Shown piece after piece: positions 21,523 through 34,283 of a DNA stretch of 64,000 bases. How positions within the stretch are numbered: the stretch's first letter is position 1; each line of letters opens with the position of its first letter. This DNA is from Codonopsis lanceolata (Eukaryota > Streptophyta > Magnoliopsida > Asterales > Campanulaceae): positions 30,546,602 through 30,610,601 of the forward strand of contig CM028377.1 of assembly GCA_013146195.2 (NCBI GenBank). The letters run 5' to 3'. Under the pieces are notes generated by a model. The model worked only from the letters and a program-made list of their open reading frames with translations, had not been told where the DNA came from and made no database searches. The position numbers and the translations under genes are program-made.

Positions 21523-23328
21523 CTAAAAAAGGAAATTTTTCGCCAAAAACATGTTATCGAAAATGAAAACTTATATTTATTAACAATAAGTAGATGACAT
21601 GCATTAGGAACATAAGCATTGGAAACACAAATCCATTACTCTTTTTAAAATTGCTAATCTATTAGTTATTTAATTGTTGTCTTGAAAACATACAATTTAT
21701 TTTTGTTAGTTATAAATTGTTGTCTTGAAAACATGTCATTTTTATATATTTAATTAATTTTTTTTCCTTAACAGTGCAACTTTCCTCTCCATTTTTTTCT
21801 TCCAACCCAAGTCCCCTTCTACAAAAGTACCAATTTAAAACACGACGCTGCATTACGTACCTCAACTTAATTAGCTTTGCTTCACAATTGTCTCCACTAA
21901 TCTCCACCACCGCTGCCTCTCTCTCACTATATTGACTCTGAGAATGCCTAGCTTCCCCTAATCTTTATGGAAGAGGCAGAATCTTCATTTCTCCTTCATG
22001 TCTTCTTCTTCTTTTTTTTAAATTCTAATTATCATTATTATCACTTCAATTTTTATTGTTATCATTATTTAACTCAGACTACTAGACCAATGGATCAAAT
22101 CATAAAAGAGTTTATTATTCATTCCATTATTGAAACTCAACTTTGGGCTAAAGCGCAAACAAACAAAGTACTATTGTAACCCATCTCGAAATTTCTCATA
22201 TAACTAAAAATAGGCGCAAAAATATATTAAGGTCAACCAAAAAAAATACAACACTAATTGATATAATTAATATTTTTTATTTAAATTTTGGGTATATTAC
22301 AATATAGGACATGTGAAAATAATATTGTTATTTTGTGCTTTATTTAGTGTTTATTTTTCTTTTTTAATTCAATAGTCTTAATTATGTTTGAGGTTATGTT
22401 AAAAATATGTCAATCTGACTTAAATTCCTCCATTATTGGATATCACAAATGATATGATATTATACTATTTTTAAAGTAAATTTTAATAATTTTTGTATTT
22501 ATATATTTACAATAATAAATATTCTTTAAGCGAACCACCAGTACGGAGTACATGAAACATCAATTTTTATTTATTTATTTTTATTTTTCATTTACAGGCC
22601 CAAGTATTTTACCAAGTGTTTGTTCTAGAAATCATGAAAATGGTTCAAATCATTTTGTTTATGTTATTCTAAACAAGAAAATGTATTGTCTTTTCTTAAT
22701 GTAACTTCTTTTTTTTTGTTACATTTTAAAATTTGTATTATACGTCTTATTCATATCATTTTTTATATTGATGATATTAATTATTTAGTAAATAATCTCA
22801 CCTTATGTATTTTTTGCTCTAAACTATGATTATTAACAACTAAAAATTTAAATTTTAAAATAGGTATATTTTTAATGCATTGCAAATCATGAATAATACG
22901 TTATACAAAAATTAATACTTATTTAATTAGTTTTTATCCTAAAAATTTCATTGATTCCATCAAATATCACGTTGTCTTTCAAGTTTCATAGAAAGAAATT
23001 CTCATTGTATCGTAAGCAATAACAATTAAAAAGAGTCAACGTCAATCACTATCGTTTATAAGACTTTTATTGAAGAAATCAATGGAAGTCATGAACAACT
23101 CTATGTCATAGTTTCAAGGGTAAAAAATTATTCTGGAAATATTGATATGCGATATAGATGATAAGCGAACAAATAAAATAACAAATATTGTATAGAAGAA
23201 TTTTTTAAAATCTACAATGGATAATCTTACAATTATATATTTCTATTTATACAATTTCCTTTAATTCATTCTTTTACTATTATTTTTATTCTTTATTTTG
23301 TTTTTATATAGTTTAATTGAAAAAAATA
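21523..23328. other. AT-rich intergenic sequence, no gene seen
   Basis: Very AT-rich with short homopolymers. Open frames at 21710-21910 and 21967-22179 have no recognisable domain and are judged incidental. Confidence 0.4.
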
Positions 23329-23551
23329 CTCCCTCCGTCCCTAAATTATCATCCTCCTTTCCTTTTTTAAAATAATTTGAACTTATTTAGAACATCACTT
23401 TTATCACTTTATCCTTATTTTTTCACTCTACTTTAATTATGTGGCCTTTAAAGAAAACTATACATTAAACTAATATAAATAATCAAATCAATTGTTTTTT
23501 CTTAAACTGTGCGCCAAATCAATCAGGACGATTATTATGGGACGGAGGGAG
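23329..23551. mobile_element. Stowaway-like MITE (223 bp)
   Basis: Inverted repeats CTCCCTCCGTCCCTAAATTAT and, at the right, the complement ending GGGACGGAGGGAG. Flanked by TA on both sides (23327-23328, 23552-23553). This is the consensus end of Tc1/mariner-derived Stowaway MITEs. It lies about 560 bp upstream of the poly(A) polymerase start codon. Confidence 0.92.
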
Positions 23552-24109
23552 TATATGTTTCTGTGTTTAAGGACCAGTGGAAAAACTAGTTATAATAATG
23601 TAAAAATGATTTAAGGAGAAATAGGGCGGTCCAATGAGTATCTAATAATAAACGCTTTTGAGGTTTTCACTTCAGTTCCCATTCCCAAACACTCTCTCCA
23701 GTCGCCACTAAGCGCGTATCGGCTGGAAGGGACTAATTATTTGTACCAAATTTTTTTCTTCCCAAACACTCCCTTAAGCCACAAAACCGCCGGGAAATTT
23801 CAAACCAGTCAATGAATTTACACGCGCCGCCGTCACTCAGGTCTTGCAAATTCCCTCTCTTTAGAATCTACCGTAGATCCATTTATCTGTTTATGTACAT
23901 ACTATTAGATACATATTTATATATATGCCTAGTATCATGCCTCCAGAAATAGGTTAGGGTTTTACAATGTATTTTCTCATTTCAATCAATCATATCTTGA
24001 ATTTATTGACGTTTGTATAAGGTTGATTTGTTTCATTGGTTGTTCTTTTTGTGTCTGTGTGGGTAAAATTTGTATGATTCAATTAGAGTTGTTGTTGCAG
24101 TACTGAGAA
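23552..24109 (+). promoter_or_regulatory. likely promoter, 5' UTR and 5' UTR intron of the poly(A) polymerase gene
   Basis: A C-rich, pyrimidine-rich stretch at 23665-23850 looks like a plant leader. A good acceptor, TTGTTGTTGCAG, ends at 24100, nine bases before the ATG at 24110, so an intron within the 5' UTR is likely. The donor (possibly after CACTCAG at about 23840) and the transcription start cannot be fixed from sequence. Confidence 0.5.
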
Positions 24110-27100
24110 ATGGATGGTTCCGAGAGTGTAATAAATTCACCACCACCACAGCAGCGGCAACCGTCAGCGGCTGTGAAGAGCTATGGTGTGACAAACCCAA
24201 TATCACTTGCTGGGCCCACTGAGGCAGATCTTATTAGAAATTCTCAATTGGAAAAGGTATCTATATCTATATTGGTTGTTTTACTATTAAATGAAAAATG
24301 GAGGGAAAAACTGAAGAATCCTCCTCTTTGATAACACAGCAAGAACATATTTCTGTAGCATAACTAAAGGTTTCTTTCACAACATTGATTCGAGCTATGC
24401 TTGCGTATATGAGACAAATTATATAACAAAACTCTTATTGCCTTTGGGTCTTTTATATGTAAATCCACGGAACTCAAATCAATAATATCTCCGATCCTGA
24501 AAAGGAGTCCTATTTTACACTTCTCCAAACTTTTTTTTTGGGCATGCATTAATTTATTTGTTTTTTAGGGATTAAAATTTACAAATTCTGTGAAATGTAT
24601 AAAATAGATTTTTAAATTGGAAGTTTTACAATTTCTGCAATGTATATACGATTTTCTGTCTGAAAATGGTCACATTAACTTTACTAAGTCCAACTAAGGC
24701 TCTTTCTTGTGATGGAGGGAATAAGTCATTTTCTTGATTTTAATTTGTAATGATTATGATATTGTTGATTGGTTGAAGTTGTTGATAAATTCGGGGTTGT
24801 ATGAGAGCGAGGAAGAAACATCAAGGAGAGAAGAGGTTCTTCGGCGTATTGATGAGGTAATTGCCTTGTTTGCTTGTTTTTGTGTGAACAACAGAACTAG
24901 AGGGATTACATTTTCTTTTGGGTGACTTATCATATATTAGATGCCTGGTTAATTTAATGTTTATATAACTAGAATTTATATTAGAGTTGATTTTCTATGT
25001 TTTTGGATTCCATTGTAATTGATGTTTGGTTTTAGTGTACTGTTCTTGTTAGACAAGTAATTCACAGAAAGTTGATATGAAGTTTGCTTTTATCGTATGG
25101 TTATTTTTTAGCCTATTTAGTTGGGATGTCAATATTATATCGAAGGGTTCGGTTGTCCTGTTACTTAAGTTTATGTTTTCACATCAAACTGCTTTGATGT
25201 TAACCCATTCACTTGCACTTCTACTAAGGTTACCAATATCCTGATTTCACTCTGTAGACTTGCTAGACTTTATATATGGTGCCTTGAGGCTCACATTTTC
25301 TGACTGGGGCATCTCAAGAAGTATTGCTTGTTTGGATTTTGAAAAGTCTGGTATGCGCATTTTGCAAAAAAGAGAGTGGATGCCTTTTGGCTGCATCTTT
25401 TCTTATGATGCATATTGCATTGCTTTTCCCAAGTTTGATATTGATTGGAAGAAGATCACTGGGTTTGGCATGTGCTTACATTTACTCCTTGTTCAGGGAT
25501 CCGCACCCTTCGCTTGGAATAAGATTGGAGAAGTTGAATGGTTCTATTAGATTAGCTTCACCTTGATGAAGATCACAAATATCTTGTGAGCTTAGTGATG
25601 TTGGACAAGTGCCAGGACACTATTTTTTTTTTTGGATAAGTGCTGGAACACTTCTCTACATGCCTTTGGAGTTAAAATCTTTTTTCAAATGCAGAAAAAA
25701 TGGCCCTTTGGGTCTGATCATAGTGAAACAGGTCAGGACATATTGGTCTTGGGGGGGTGTTTGGGTTACCATAAAACGAGTTCAATAGGGTACAATCAGA
25801 GCTTGGCCACTTTGATCTCAGTTTGATACTACTGGTCAGGGAAGTTCACCATGGGTCCAATATTGGGGCTAAAACAGGTTCTACTAAATTAGAGCTCATG
25901 GCTGGAACTACATCTAAACTAGATAGTTTAAAAGCCACAAATGAAGTGAAAAGAAAAAAAATTGGGTGTAGTATGATTCTCTCTAGATTCATTAAAACTC
26001 ATGACTTCCATCTCCTACAATTAAAAGTATTCAAGAAATGGAAGGGTCTTTGATGGAGTGGAAGGTTCCATATCGGCGATGAAGGATTCCTTGCTTCAAT
26101 CCTTGTTCCATTGGAGCTCTTTGGAGATAGGCCCTGCTGAGTACTCATCGAGAGTGTCCAATTCTTTTGTAGAGTTTTTGTATAGTTTCACTATCTCTAA
26201 TTGATGGTATACCGTATACATCTAGTATACATAGGATGCGTCACCTGTTTTGACCTAGTTTATATATACATTTTCATTTATATAAAAAAAGGTATTCAAG
26301 AACTGGCAAACATGTTAATATTGACTCCTAGTTCAGGGATCTGCAACTTTCATGTGACCTACAAAGATTCTTTTGATGAAGATCACACAAATATTTGTTG
26401 GCATAAAGATAAAGGAGAAGTGCGTGGACACTTTGTTTTTTATTTTATTTATTTATTTTTCCAGATGCAGGAAGATGACTCCCTTTGGGCTTGATCATAG
26501 TGAAATGGGTCAGGAAATATCGAGTCTTGTATAAGATAAAGCTAAAGTTGAGGATTCTTAGACTTGAATATAGAGAGGATTGACCCCAAGGGGTGGGAGA
26601 GATGGCAGGGGCACTCGAGCAATAACCTTGAGGTCCTTGGTTCCAATCCCCGTACCAACAAGGGGTCACATTTACCTATCAAAAAAAAAAAGAATATAGG
26701 GAGGAAGGGGAAAGAGATAGTTGTGAATTTTAATCTTCTCTAAGATGAGAGTTCCAAACCCTCTCGCTCCCCTCTTCTCTAAGAACTAAACAGTAGAGGA
26801 ACGGTATAATCTTGAGATTACATGCTCTTCGGCACCTTAAAGGACTATTTAACAAAGAAGGATAGTGTAGGCATACACCTAATGACCCCAATTTGAAGAG
26901 ACTAGTGATTAAAGAGAATATCGTAGAAACCTAATTGACATAGATTGATTGGAGAACTTCAAGCTACATTATGAATGTCCATATTTGGAGTTTGTTCTGA
27001 ACTGCACCATGATTTCCCTACAACGATCATAGTACCTTATAAAATAAAATAAATTGATTGCAGTACCCTTGGCAGTTTTTTTTTTTTCGGTAAGTACCTC

Positions 27101-30100
27101 GCACCATAGTTGATTTTGTGAATTCGCTGCCACCATAGTTACCTTTACTTAGTTCAGCTATCTTCATCTTCCTCTTTGGACCATAGTTTCTGGGAAATTA
27201 AATTACAAATCACTGCCATCGGAAACAAATTCGACTTTCATTATGTTCTTGGTGAGAGCTTTTATTCAAAATCAGGCCAGAAATTGATGTGAGCAATGCA
27301 AGCTTAATGATGAATTTGCGCCAAGAAATTTTCTGGGTGCTTCATCCACGCAAGGGATTCTGCAATACCCTCGGTCCTCAAAAACAGAAAGCTTCTCGGG
27401 ATAATAGTCAATTATAATCATTTGTAGTCTAACCAAAACCCTAATTTTGCTAGGACTCTGCTAGATAATTCAAAGTACCAAAAATATCCTAATAAGCTAG
27501 TGGATTAAAATATCCCTAGCAACTAATTACAACCTGTTTATCTCTTAATAATAACACAAAATATCCATAACAATTGGACTAGCAGTCCTCTAGTCTTCCT
27601 CATGCATTCTGTGTTAATCTCCTTCTTTGTTTGGACTATGACAAAGGATGCATTGACTAGTTAAACAGAGGAGGAAAATATTGTGCTGCTGTTCAGCTGT
27701 TGTCACTAGGATGAATTTTTCTTTGCTAAGTTTGATAAACGTACGTCTCATTTCTGTTATTGGCTTGCTTCACTATAGTATTATGGCTATATATGCAGTT
27801 TTGACAATTGATGGTTATTGTTCAACACACTTCACATTTTCTTCTGCTAACCCAGAGTAGCATTGTGTGAAGTATATTTCATAATTCGTTTCAGTTTCTT
27901 TTTTTTTCCTTCTTTCTTGTCCAAATTCTAAAGTGTTCCTATTGTAGATTGTGAAATACTGGGTAAAGCAGTTAACCCGCCAGAAAGGTTATACAGATAA
28001 AATGGTGGAGGATGCGAATGCTGTCGTACGTACTTTTGGGTCTTATCGGCTAGGGGTAAGTCAGATCTTTCGTACGTTCTCCTATGAATATTTGAGTTAA
28101 TGAATAGTTGTACGCCAATCATGTACTCCCTCCGCCCCCAAAATAAGTGTCCCCTATTGATTTTACATAGTTTTAAGAAAGAAGTTGACTCTGTGTCCCT
28201 CTTCTTTTTCATCTCACAAGTAATAAGGGCATGATAGACAATTTTCTTAAAGAATCTTTCTAAAAATGGAAAACTGGCACTCAGTTTGGAACGTCCCAAA
28301 ATGAAATAGGGGGTACTTATTTTGGAGCATAGAGAGTACTTCGTAGTTATATCAAATTCAGGAGTGAAGATTCTTCAACTTTAGCTTGTATTCAAGCATG
28401 CAATTGTGCCTGGAGGTAAACTATTTTTCATTATATACGTGCTTTTACAACAACTTGCAATTGGCTTTTGAACTGGTGCAATATGATGCATTTAAGGCGA
28501 AGAGTTGTAGTCCAGTATGAGAAAAGAGTAGTAAAAGTAGGTTGGCATAACAATAGTTCATGATAAATTTTGAGCTTCGGAGTAAATTGGTTGTTGCTTG
28601 AGGTTTCAAACCCAGTCTTTGTCCCAATTACTTGTGGTTGGCTTGATATTGAGAAAGTTCAATTATTTACTTATCAAAAAAAGAGTTCAATTATATATTT
28701 AAATATTTCCACATTTATGATGCTCCACATTAATCTGGAGGATGTGAAATTGTGATTATGCTTATACAGTCATACCTCACATAAATCTGGTGCAATATGT
28801 GAAATTGTTATCATGCTTCAGAGTACTTCTTTTGTTTGGCGTTTCAATGTAGTTTGATTCGTAGGTATTAATTAAATAGGGATCAAGTACAGTCATTTTA
28901 GAGTTTAAACATTGTGAGGTATCATTTTCACATTTTGAGAATCACTAAGACAATCATAATTAGTAGCTTTCATCTCAAACTTGCTAGAACAAACCAAGTT
29001 TATAATATTTGGGTGTAGACATGGAGTAAAGGCAGTGGCGGAGCCACATTAGGGGCAAAAGTGGCCATGGTCCCTACGGCCTTTTGAAATAATATCACTA
29101 CTTTGATGTATGAGTTATTGAATTTGGTTATTTTTGGAAAAAAATTTACTGTGCCCCCCCCCCCTAGAATTTTTAAAGTCCAAAATTTTTATATAGTTTC
29201 TCCTTTTCATGCTCAGTAAAATTAAAAAAAGTTGACTTAATTGAATATTATTAATTTATTAGTAATAGCAACTAAGCAAAAATAAAGAAAAATATATTTT
29301 GATAAGGTTAGTGTATAAATATGTGCGTCAAAGCAAGTGATGCGTCCTTAGTACACTAGATGTATACAAAAATAATATTTACTCTTCTTAATTCGTTATA
29401 CCTCAAAGGTTGGAGTAAAGAAGCATTTAATTTACAGGTTCATGGTCCTGGAGCCGACATGGATACCTTGTGCATTGGACCATCTTATGTGAACCGAGAG
29501 GTAAATTACAAAGTTGGCTGAATATTTTTTGTATCAAGGAGAATCTGTCAAAATTGTGTTTGAGACTTTCTTTACGTTTTTGGCTCAGGAAGATTTCTTT
29601 ATTATTTTGCATGATATTTTGGCTGAGATGGAAGAAGTTATTGAACTCCAACCAGTTTCAGACGCTCATGTCCCAGTAATGAAGTTCAAATTCCATGGAA
29701 TATCTATTGATCTTCTATATGCTTGTATATCGCTTTTTGTTGTTCCAGAAGTAAGTGATGAGACAGTCATTCCAAGTTTCTATTCTTTCCCTTGTTCCGT
29801 TTACTTATTTTCCCTAGTCCTTTTCATCTTTCCCTTTGGGTAACAAAATTTCTACTGGAAGCTATGCTACTATAATTTTTTTTGGTGTTCTGCTCGGGAA
29901 TTCGTTTCTGTTCGTTTTGGGGTGTATTCTGTTTAATTGAGATAGAATTATACTTGGGCCTAAAGTTCAATCAAGTTCTGTTTCTTTGGGGGAATTTGTA
30001 TGCATATAAGTGAGATAACATTAACATCTACTGGGAGGAATATAAAGTACTATTCTAAGTATATGTTGGGTAAGCATGAAGGAAGCTTGAGTAGGTTATA

Positions 30101-33100
30101 CAATGCAACTTTGTAAGAGTTCAATATCACATTTAGTGCAAAACCTTATTTCTGATACATTACTTCTGATATATGTAGTCGGTTAGTTGGTGTCTTAGAA
30201 CTTGTATGCATATAGGTGAGGCAACATTTTAGGACGTTGCATGCATATTAGTGAGATAGCTTTAAATGCTACTTGGAGGAATATGCAGAACTAGGAAAAT
30301 CAAGTGTTGGATGAACATGAAAGAAGCTAGATTAGGTTTTGCAATGCAACTCCCTAAGACTTTGTTATCACATTTGGCATGATACATTACTTCTGATATA
30401 TCCATTTAATGTGTCAGTCTGATAGGATGTATGTTGTCAGTTAGTTGGAGCATCTTAAAACATGTTCCTCTGATGTTCTTGACAACTGACGTTGCTTTGG
30501 ATTTGCGACTTTGCCGTGGTTGAATAGTTAGTCGTAGAAGGTATACATCTTGTGTTTGCTCAAATAAGTTGGGTGTTTTTATTGTTGTGATACTAACATG
30601 TGGCAGGACTTGGATATCTGTCATAATTCCGTGCTGTTCAACAGTGATGAGCAAACTGTACGAAGTCTTAATGGATGTAGGGTTGCAGATCAAATTCTTA
30701 AACTTGTTCCAAATGTAGAGGTGAATATGATGAATCGTTATTCTCGTCTGGTGATGACTTTATTGATTGGACCATTATTAATCTTCTTAAAATTGTAGCA
30801 CTTCTGCACAACCCTTAGATGTTTGAAGTTTTGGGCTAGAAGGCGTGGTGTTTATTCAAATGTAAGACACAATCTATTCTTTCTTCTCAATTGGCTCTTT
30901 CCCCAATGTTATTTTGCTTTAAATTTAGGCTTTAATTTTTTCTTCCTTTCATTAGGTTACTGGATTTCTTGGCGGCGTAAATTGGGCTCTTTTAGTTGCT
31001 CAGGTATGCCAGCTTTATCCCAATGCAATCCCTAGTATGCTGGTTTCCCGGTTCTTTAGAGTTTATACACAGTGGCGTTGGCCGAATCCTGTGATGCTAT
31101 GCCCAATTGAAGGAGATGATCTTGGGTTTTCTGTATGGGATCCAAGGAAAAACTGTCGGGATAGATTCCATCTTATGCCAATCATCACACCAGCTTATCC
31201 CTGCATGAACTCCAGTTACAACGTCTCAACAAGTACCCTTCGTGTTATGGTGGACCAGTTCCATTTTGGCTACAAAGTCTGTGAGGTTGTGCCGTCTTTA
31301 GAACTTCCTTGTTGCCTTGTCTGCATTTCTTGATGTCTTCAATTGATGACTGATGCCATTGCCTTTTGTTTCTCATATGCTTATTCAGGAGATTGACTTG
31401 AACAAGGCTCATTGGAGTGCTCTGTTTGAACCATATCTCTTTTTTGAGGCGTATAAAAACTTCCTGCAGGTGGATGTTATTGCAGCAAATAATGATGATT
31501 TGCTAGTTTGGAGAGGCTGGGTGGAGTCTCGGCTTAGACAACTTACGTTAAAGGTCTGTTATCCAAAAGGACCAAAACAACTTACTTTCGACAGCGTTAG
31601 TTCCAGTGTAAATTGTTTTCTTTTAAAAGTTAACAGTTTCAGATTTCACCAATCAATTACAGGAAACATCTACAGTTTTTTCATGTATACTATGGGAACT
31701 ACAATCTTGTATTTCTATTCAGCGTAAATTTAGAATATCCGATTGCTTAATGGATATCCAAATTGAGTAGTTGACTTTTTGGGGAATGTACACTAATTAT
31801 TTTAATTTGTTTTCATTTTCAGAAAAAAAGTTGGTGTTGTGGGTCGATGCTAATTATTATTGGTTTTGAAAACAATGTCATTAAATGATTAACTAATTAT
31901 TATTATTTTGCCTTTCAAATAAAATCTGAAACTATAAATAGCGTTGTGAGAAGGCTAAATGAACAAGCCTTAAACTGTGAACTTACTAAATAGAGTATTA
32001 GAATATTTTCATTCTTATTTATCCTTTCTTTTTTGTGTTTTGCAGATAGAACGGGATACATATGGTATGTTACAGTGCCATCCTTATCCAAATGAGTATG
32101 TGGACTCCTCCAAGCCATGTCCACATTGTGCTTTCTTCATGGGCCTACAAAGGCAGCAGGGAGTCAAAGTTCAAGAAGGACAGCAATTTGATATACGCCG
32201 AACTGTTGAGGAGTTTAAGCAAGAGGTAAACATGTACACTCTATGGAAACGGGGGATGGATATCTATGTCTCTCATGTTCGAAGGAAGCAAATCCCTACA
32301 TATATTTTTCCGGAAGGGTATAAACGTCCACGAGTGTTGAGGCACACACCCCAGCATTCTGCCAAAGTTCCCGAAGGAGATGGTGAAGGCTTCAGGTCTC
32401 CATCTACAGAAAGGCAGCTCAAGAGGAAACAAGATGCTGAAACAGTTGATGTGAGCTCCAGCAAACCAGAGAAGCGGTCCTCTATAAGCCCAGAAATGAA
32501 TGCATATGATTCTCCAGTTTTCTGCCTATTGGAGAAAAGTAAAGGGACTGGAGGAGATAATGCACAAATGGATGAAATTGGTAGTCTTATACCTGGTCAG
32601 TTGTATGAGCGAAAATATTTAGATGCGTCTAACATTCCGGAACCTAATAAAGAAATGCACCTTGATAGACCTTTAAAAGAAGTCCCCTCAGGGGTTGGCC
32701 CATCTGTTCAGTCTGATTCAATCTGTGATATGGCTGTAGAAACATTGCAGGCAGGTCTAAGTGAGAGCACCATTGGAATTTTAGAATTGAAGGAACGGAC
32801 AGAGAGTTTAGTTGAGGATGGACGGCCAATCAGACCATGTAAGCAGACAGTTGGGGCAGAAAATGCAGGAAATGTTGTTGGAGCAGATTCTGGGATTCAA
32901 AATCTCACTTATGAGGTGAGTTTCACAGTTTGAAGATTTTGGGTTTGAAATTGTTGCAGATGGAAGTGAGATACTGGAAGTTTGGGAGGTAGTGAGAGCC
33001 AATGGCAACGGGTTCCTTGCAGGGTGATGCAGGTGAGGAGCTACTGTCAGGAAATGGATCTTTGAGTGTGAGCAGAGCACCTTGCATAGCTGAAGAACTA

Positions 33101-33232
33101 AAGGTTGGTTCACAACTAAAGCCTCAGCCCTATGTTCTGCAGCTAAATCATACTTTATCCCCTGAAGTTGGGATTTGTACATGTATATGTGTACATATTA
33201 TTGTTTTTGTTTCTAATTTGCTGTTATTATGA
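24110..33232 (+). CDS. PAPS4-like: nuclear poly(A) polymerase (PAPS-like), 11 coding exons
   Basis: Adds poly(A) tails to pre-mRNA in the nucleus. Coding exons by GT-AG junctions: 24110-24256, 24779-24856, 27948-28055, 29438-29500, 29589-29750, 30607-30720, 30799-30861, 30956-31285, 31389-31553, 32046-32915, 33023-33232. All internal junctions are phase 0, giving 769 residues, close to plant PAPS2/PAPS4. Nucleotidyltransferase motifs: FGSYRLG (105-111, helix-turn GS), GADMD (D118, D120) and ISIDLLY (D173), the metal-binding triad. The central domain holds RSLNGCRVADQI and GVYSNVTGFLGGVNWA, then the RNA-binding-like domain RVYTQWRWPNPVML onward. A basic segment at about 533-554 (RQLKRKQD, KPEKR) fits the bipartite nuclear signal of this family. 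The acidic/Ser-rich tail is poorly conserved, so exon 11 and the stop are the least certain parts. No break is seen. Confidence 0.93.
25480..26530. repeat. local duplication inside intron 2, split by insertions
   Basis: Two related blocks, about 25490-25740 and about 26330-26520, share 'gttcagggatc(c/t)gca', 'gatgaagatcaca(c)aaatat', 'aaatgcag' or 'agatgcaggaa', and 'gatcatagtgaaa(c/t)(a/g)ggtcagga'. The sequence between them includes the L1 tail. Open frames here are incidental. Confidence 0.65.
26042..26291 (+). mobile_element. 5'-truncated L1 LINE tail (250 bp) with target duplication
   Basis: Flanked by GTATTCAAGAAATGG (26027-26041) and GTATTCAAGAACTGG (26292-26306), a 15 bp duplication with one mismatch. 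The insert encodes the extreme C-terminus of a plant L1 ORF2 (RVFDGVEGSISAMKDSL, HWSSLEIG). Its 3' UTR phrase 'tctagtatacataggatgcgtcacctg' parallels 'cctagtgtacggaggccgcatcacctg' at 59231. It ends in a short A-run. It lies in intron 2 of the poly(A) polymerase gene, in the sense orientation. Confidence 0.82.
26579..26691 (+). mobile_element. tRNA-derived SINE (113 bp) with target duplication
   Basis: A 13 bp duplication, GAATATAGAGAGG (26566-26578) and GAATATAGGGAGG (26692-26704), one mismatch. The body has a degenerate pol III A box (TGGCAGGGGCA, about 26603) and a perfect B box GGTTCCAATCC (26639-26649), and ends in an A11-12 tail. Short plant SINE, sense to the host gene, in intron 2. Confidence 0.88.
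28126..28336. mobile_element. Stowaway-like MITE (211 bp) in intron 3
   Basis: Left end CTCCCTCCGCCCCCAAAATAAGTG and right end CTTATTTTGGAGCATAGAGAG form imperfect inverted repeats, flanked by TA (28124-28125 and 28337-28338). The right end is more diverged than the left. Confidence 0.85.
30000..30400. repeat. tandem duplication in intron 5 of the poly(A) polymerase gene
   Basis: Blocks 30000-30178 and about 30238-30400 align over 'tgcatat(a/t)a(a)gtgagata', 'ggaggaatat', 'gcaatgcaact' and the identical 'gatacattacttctgatatat' ends. They are diverged and non-coding. Confidence 0.7.
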
Positions 33233-33500
33233 TGTAGAAGAAACTTATATATTTTGTGATTGGGTTAAGTAGTCTTTCATTCTCAGTGAAGGGGAGGTGT
33301 GTGTGTGCATGCGTGTGAATTTTGGCCTTGAGAGGGCACAAAAAGGATTGAACGTTAGGTTTCACGCTTTGTGAAGCTACCGTTCTACCATCGGATCACC
33401 TCTTAGGGTTTTGGTTAGTGGTTCTTGTCGTAATATACTATTTGATATAGATCTTACCTGTCACGTCATCCTCTTTCGAATTATCTAGCGTAACATTGCT
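33233..33500 (+). other. 3' UTR and downstream flank of the poly(A) polymerase gene
   Basis: T-rich sequence after the stop, with TTTTGTGATTGGG and a (GT)n-like stretch at 33297-33318. A polyadenylation site cannot be assigned with certainty. Confidence 0.4.
33340..33405 (-). ncRNA. tRNA-like relic or SINE head (degenerate)
   Basis: On the minus strand there is an A-box-like GATGGTAGAACGG and, about 35 bases on, a B-box-like CGTTCAATCC. A CTTCACAAAG loop lies between them. Stem pairing is poor and the acceptor stem is not convincing, so it is not a functional tRNA; a SINE remnant is the likeliest reading. No tail or target duplication was found. Confidence 0.35.
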
Positions 33501-34283
33501 TCTTGTCCAAACGTGAAAGTCGGTATGTTTTGATGAAAAAACTTGGAAGACCTGCTCCTTTGAAACTATACATATATTAATAATTCAAAAATGCTAGGTT
33601 TAACATTAGTGTTACAACTCCTTGTAAAAGAAAATTAAAAAGTCAACTATATCCTTTTTAAGGTAAATTGTAACAATAGTGGTAAACATTACATTACACT
33701 TAATAATTACTTCCCTCCCTATAAAAGATGCCCTTCATTATAAAAAGGTCCATGCCTTGAATGTAAATTCATTTTAGATTTATACTCCTTTTGTTTTAAA
33801 ATTATTGTCTTTTTTTACCAAACACATGGATGAAAAAAAATATTTAACTTGATTATTTATATTGGTATAATGTCTAGTATTCTTTAAAAAACATGTGCAT
33901 ATATATTGCTCAATGCTCATGATTAAAGTAACAAGAAAAAGTAAGGATAAAATAGTAAAAATATAGTTTGAAAGTGCTTCTGTTTTGATGGAAAAACATG
34001 GAAGATGTGCTACCTTGAAGCTAATCTATTAATAATTGTTCTTGAATGTAATTTCATTCTAGATTTCTAAGCATTCTATTCCAAAATTATGGTCATGTTT
34101 GACCCGTCATACAGATTAAAAATAATAATTGACATAATTAATAATATTGATATAATGTGTAATTTTTAAAAAATATACATATACATGTGACTCATAATTA
34201 AAGTAGAAGAAAAATAAAAGGTTAAATAATAAAAATGTAGTTTCTAAATATGAAAGTTCGTTTGTTTTAATGAAAAGACTTGG

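Noticed and set aside
25260..26053. Open frames of 60-100 codons in intron 2 of the poly(A) polymerase gene
   Set aside because: They lie between well-defined exons, have no family motif, overlap a non-coding duplication and an L1 tail, and are bounded by chance stops.
29034..29046. GTGGCGGAGCCAC palindrome followed by a C-run at 29157, suggesting a transposon end
   Set aside because: A matching inverted end was not found within the intron and no target duplication could be set, so no element is claimed.
33720..33960. Possible further Stowaway copies ('tactccttttgttttaaaattattgtc', 'ttccctccctataaaagatg')
   Set aside because: Only one end resembles the consensus and no opposite end with TA flank was located, so they are left within the degenerate repeat field.
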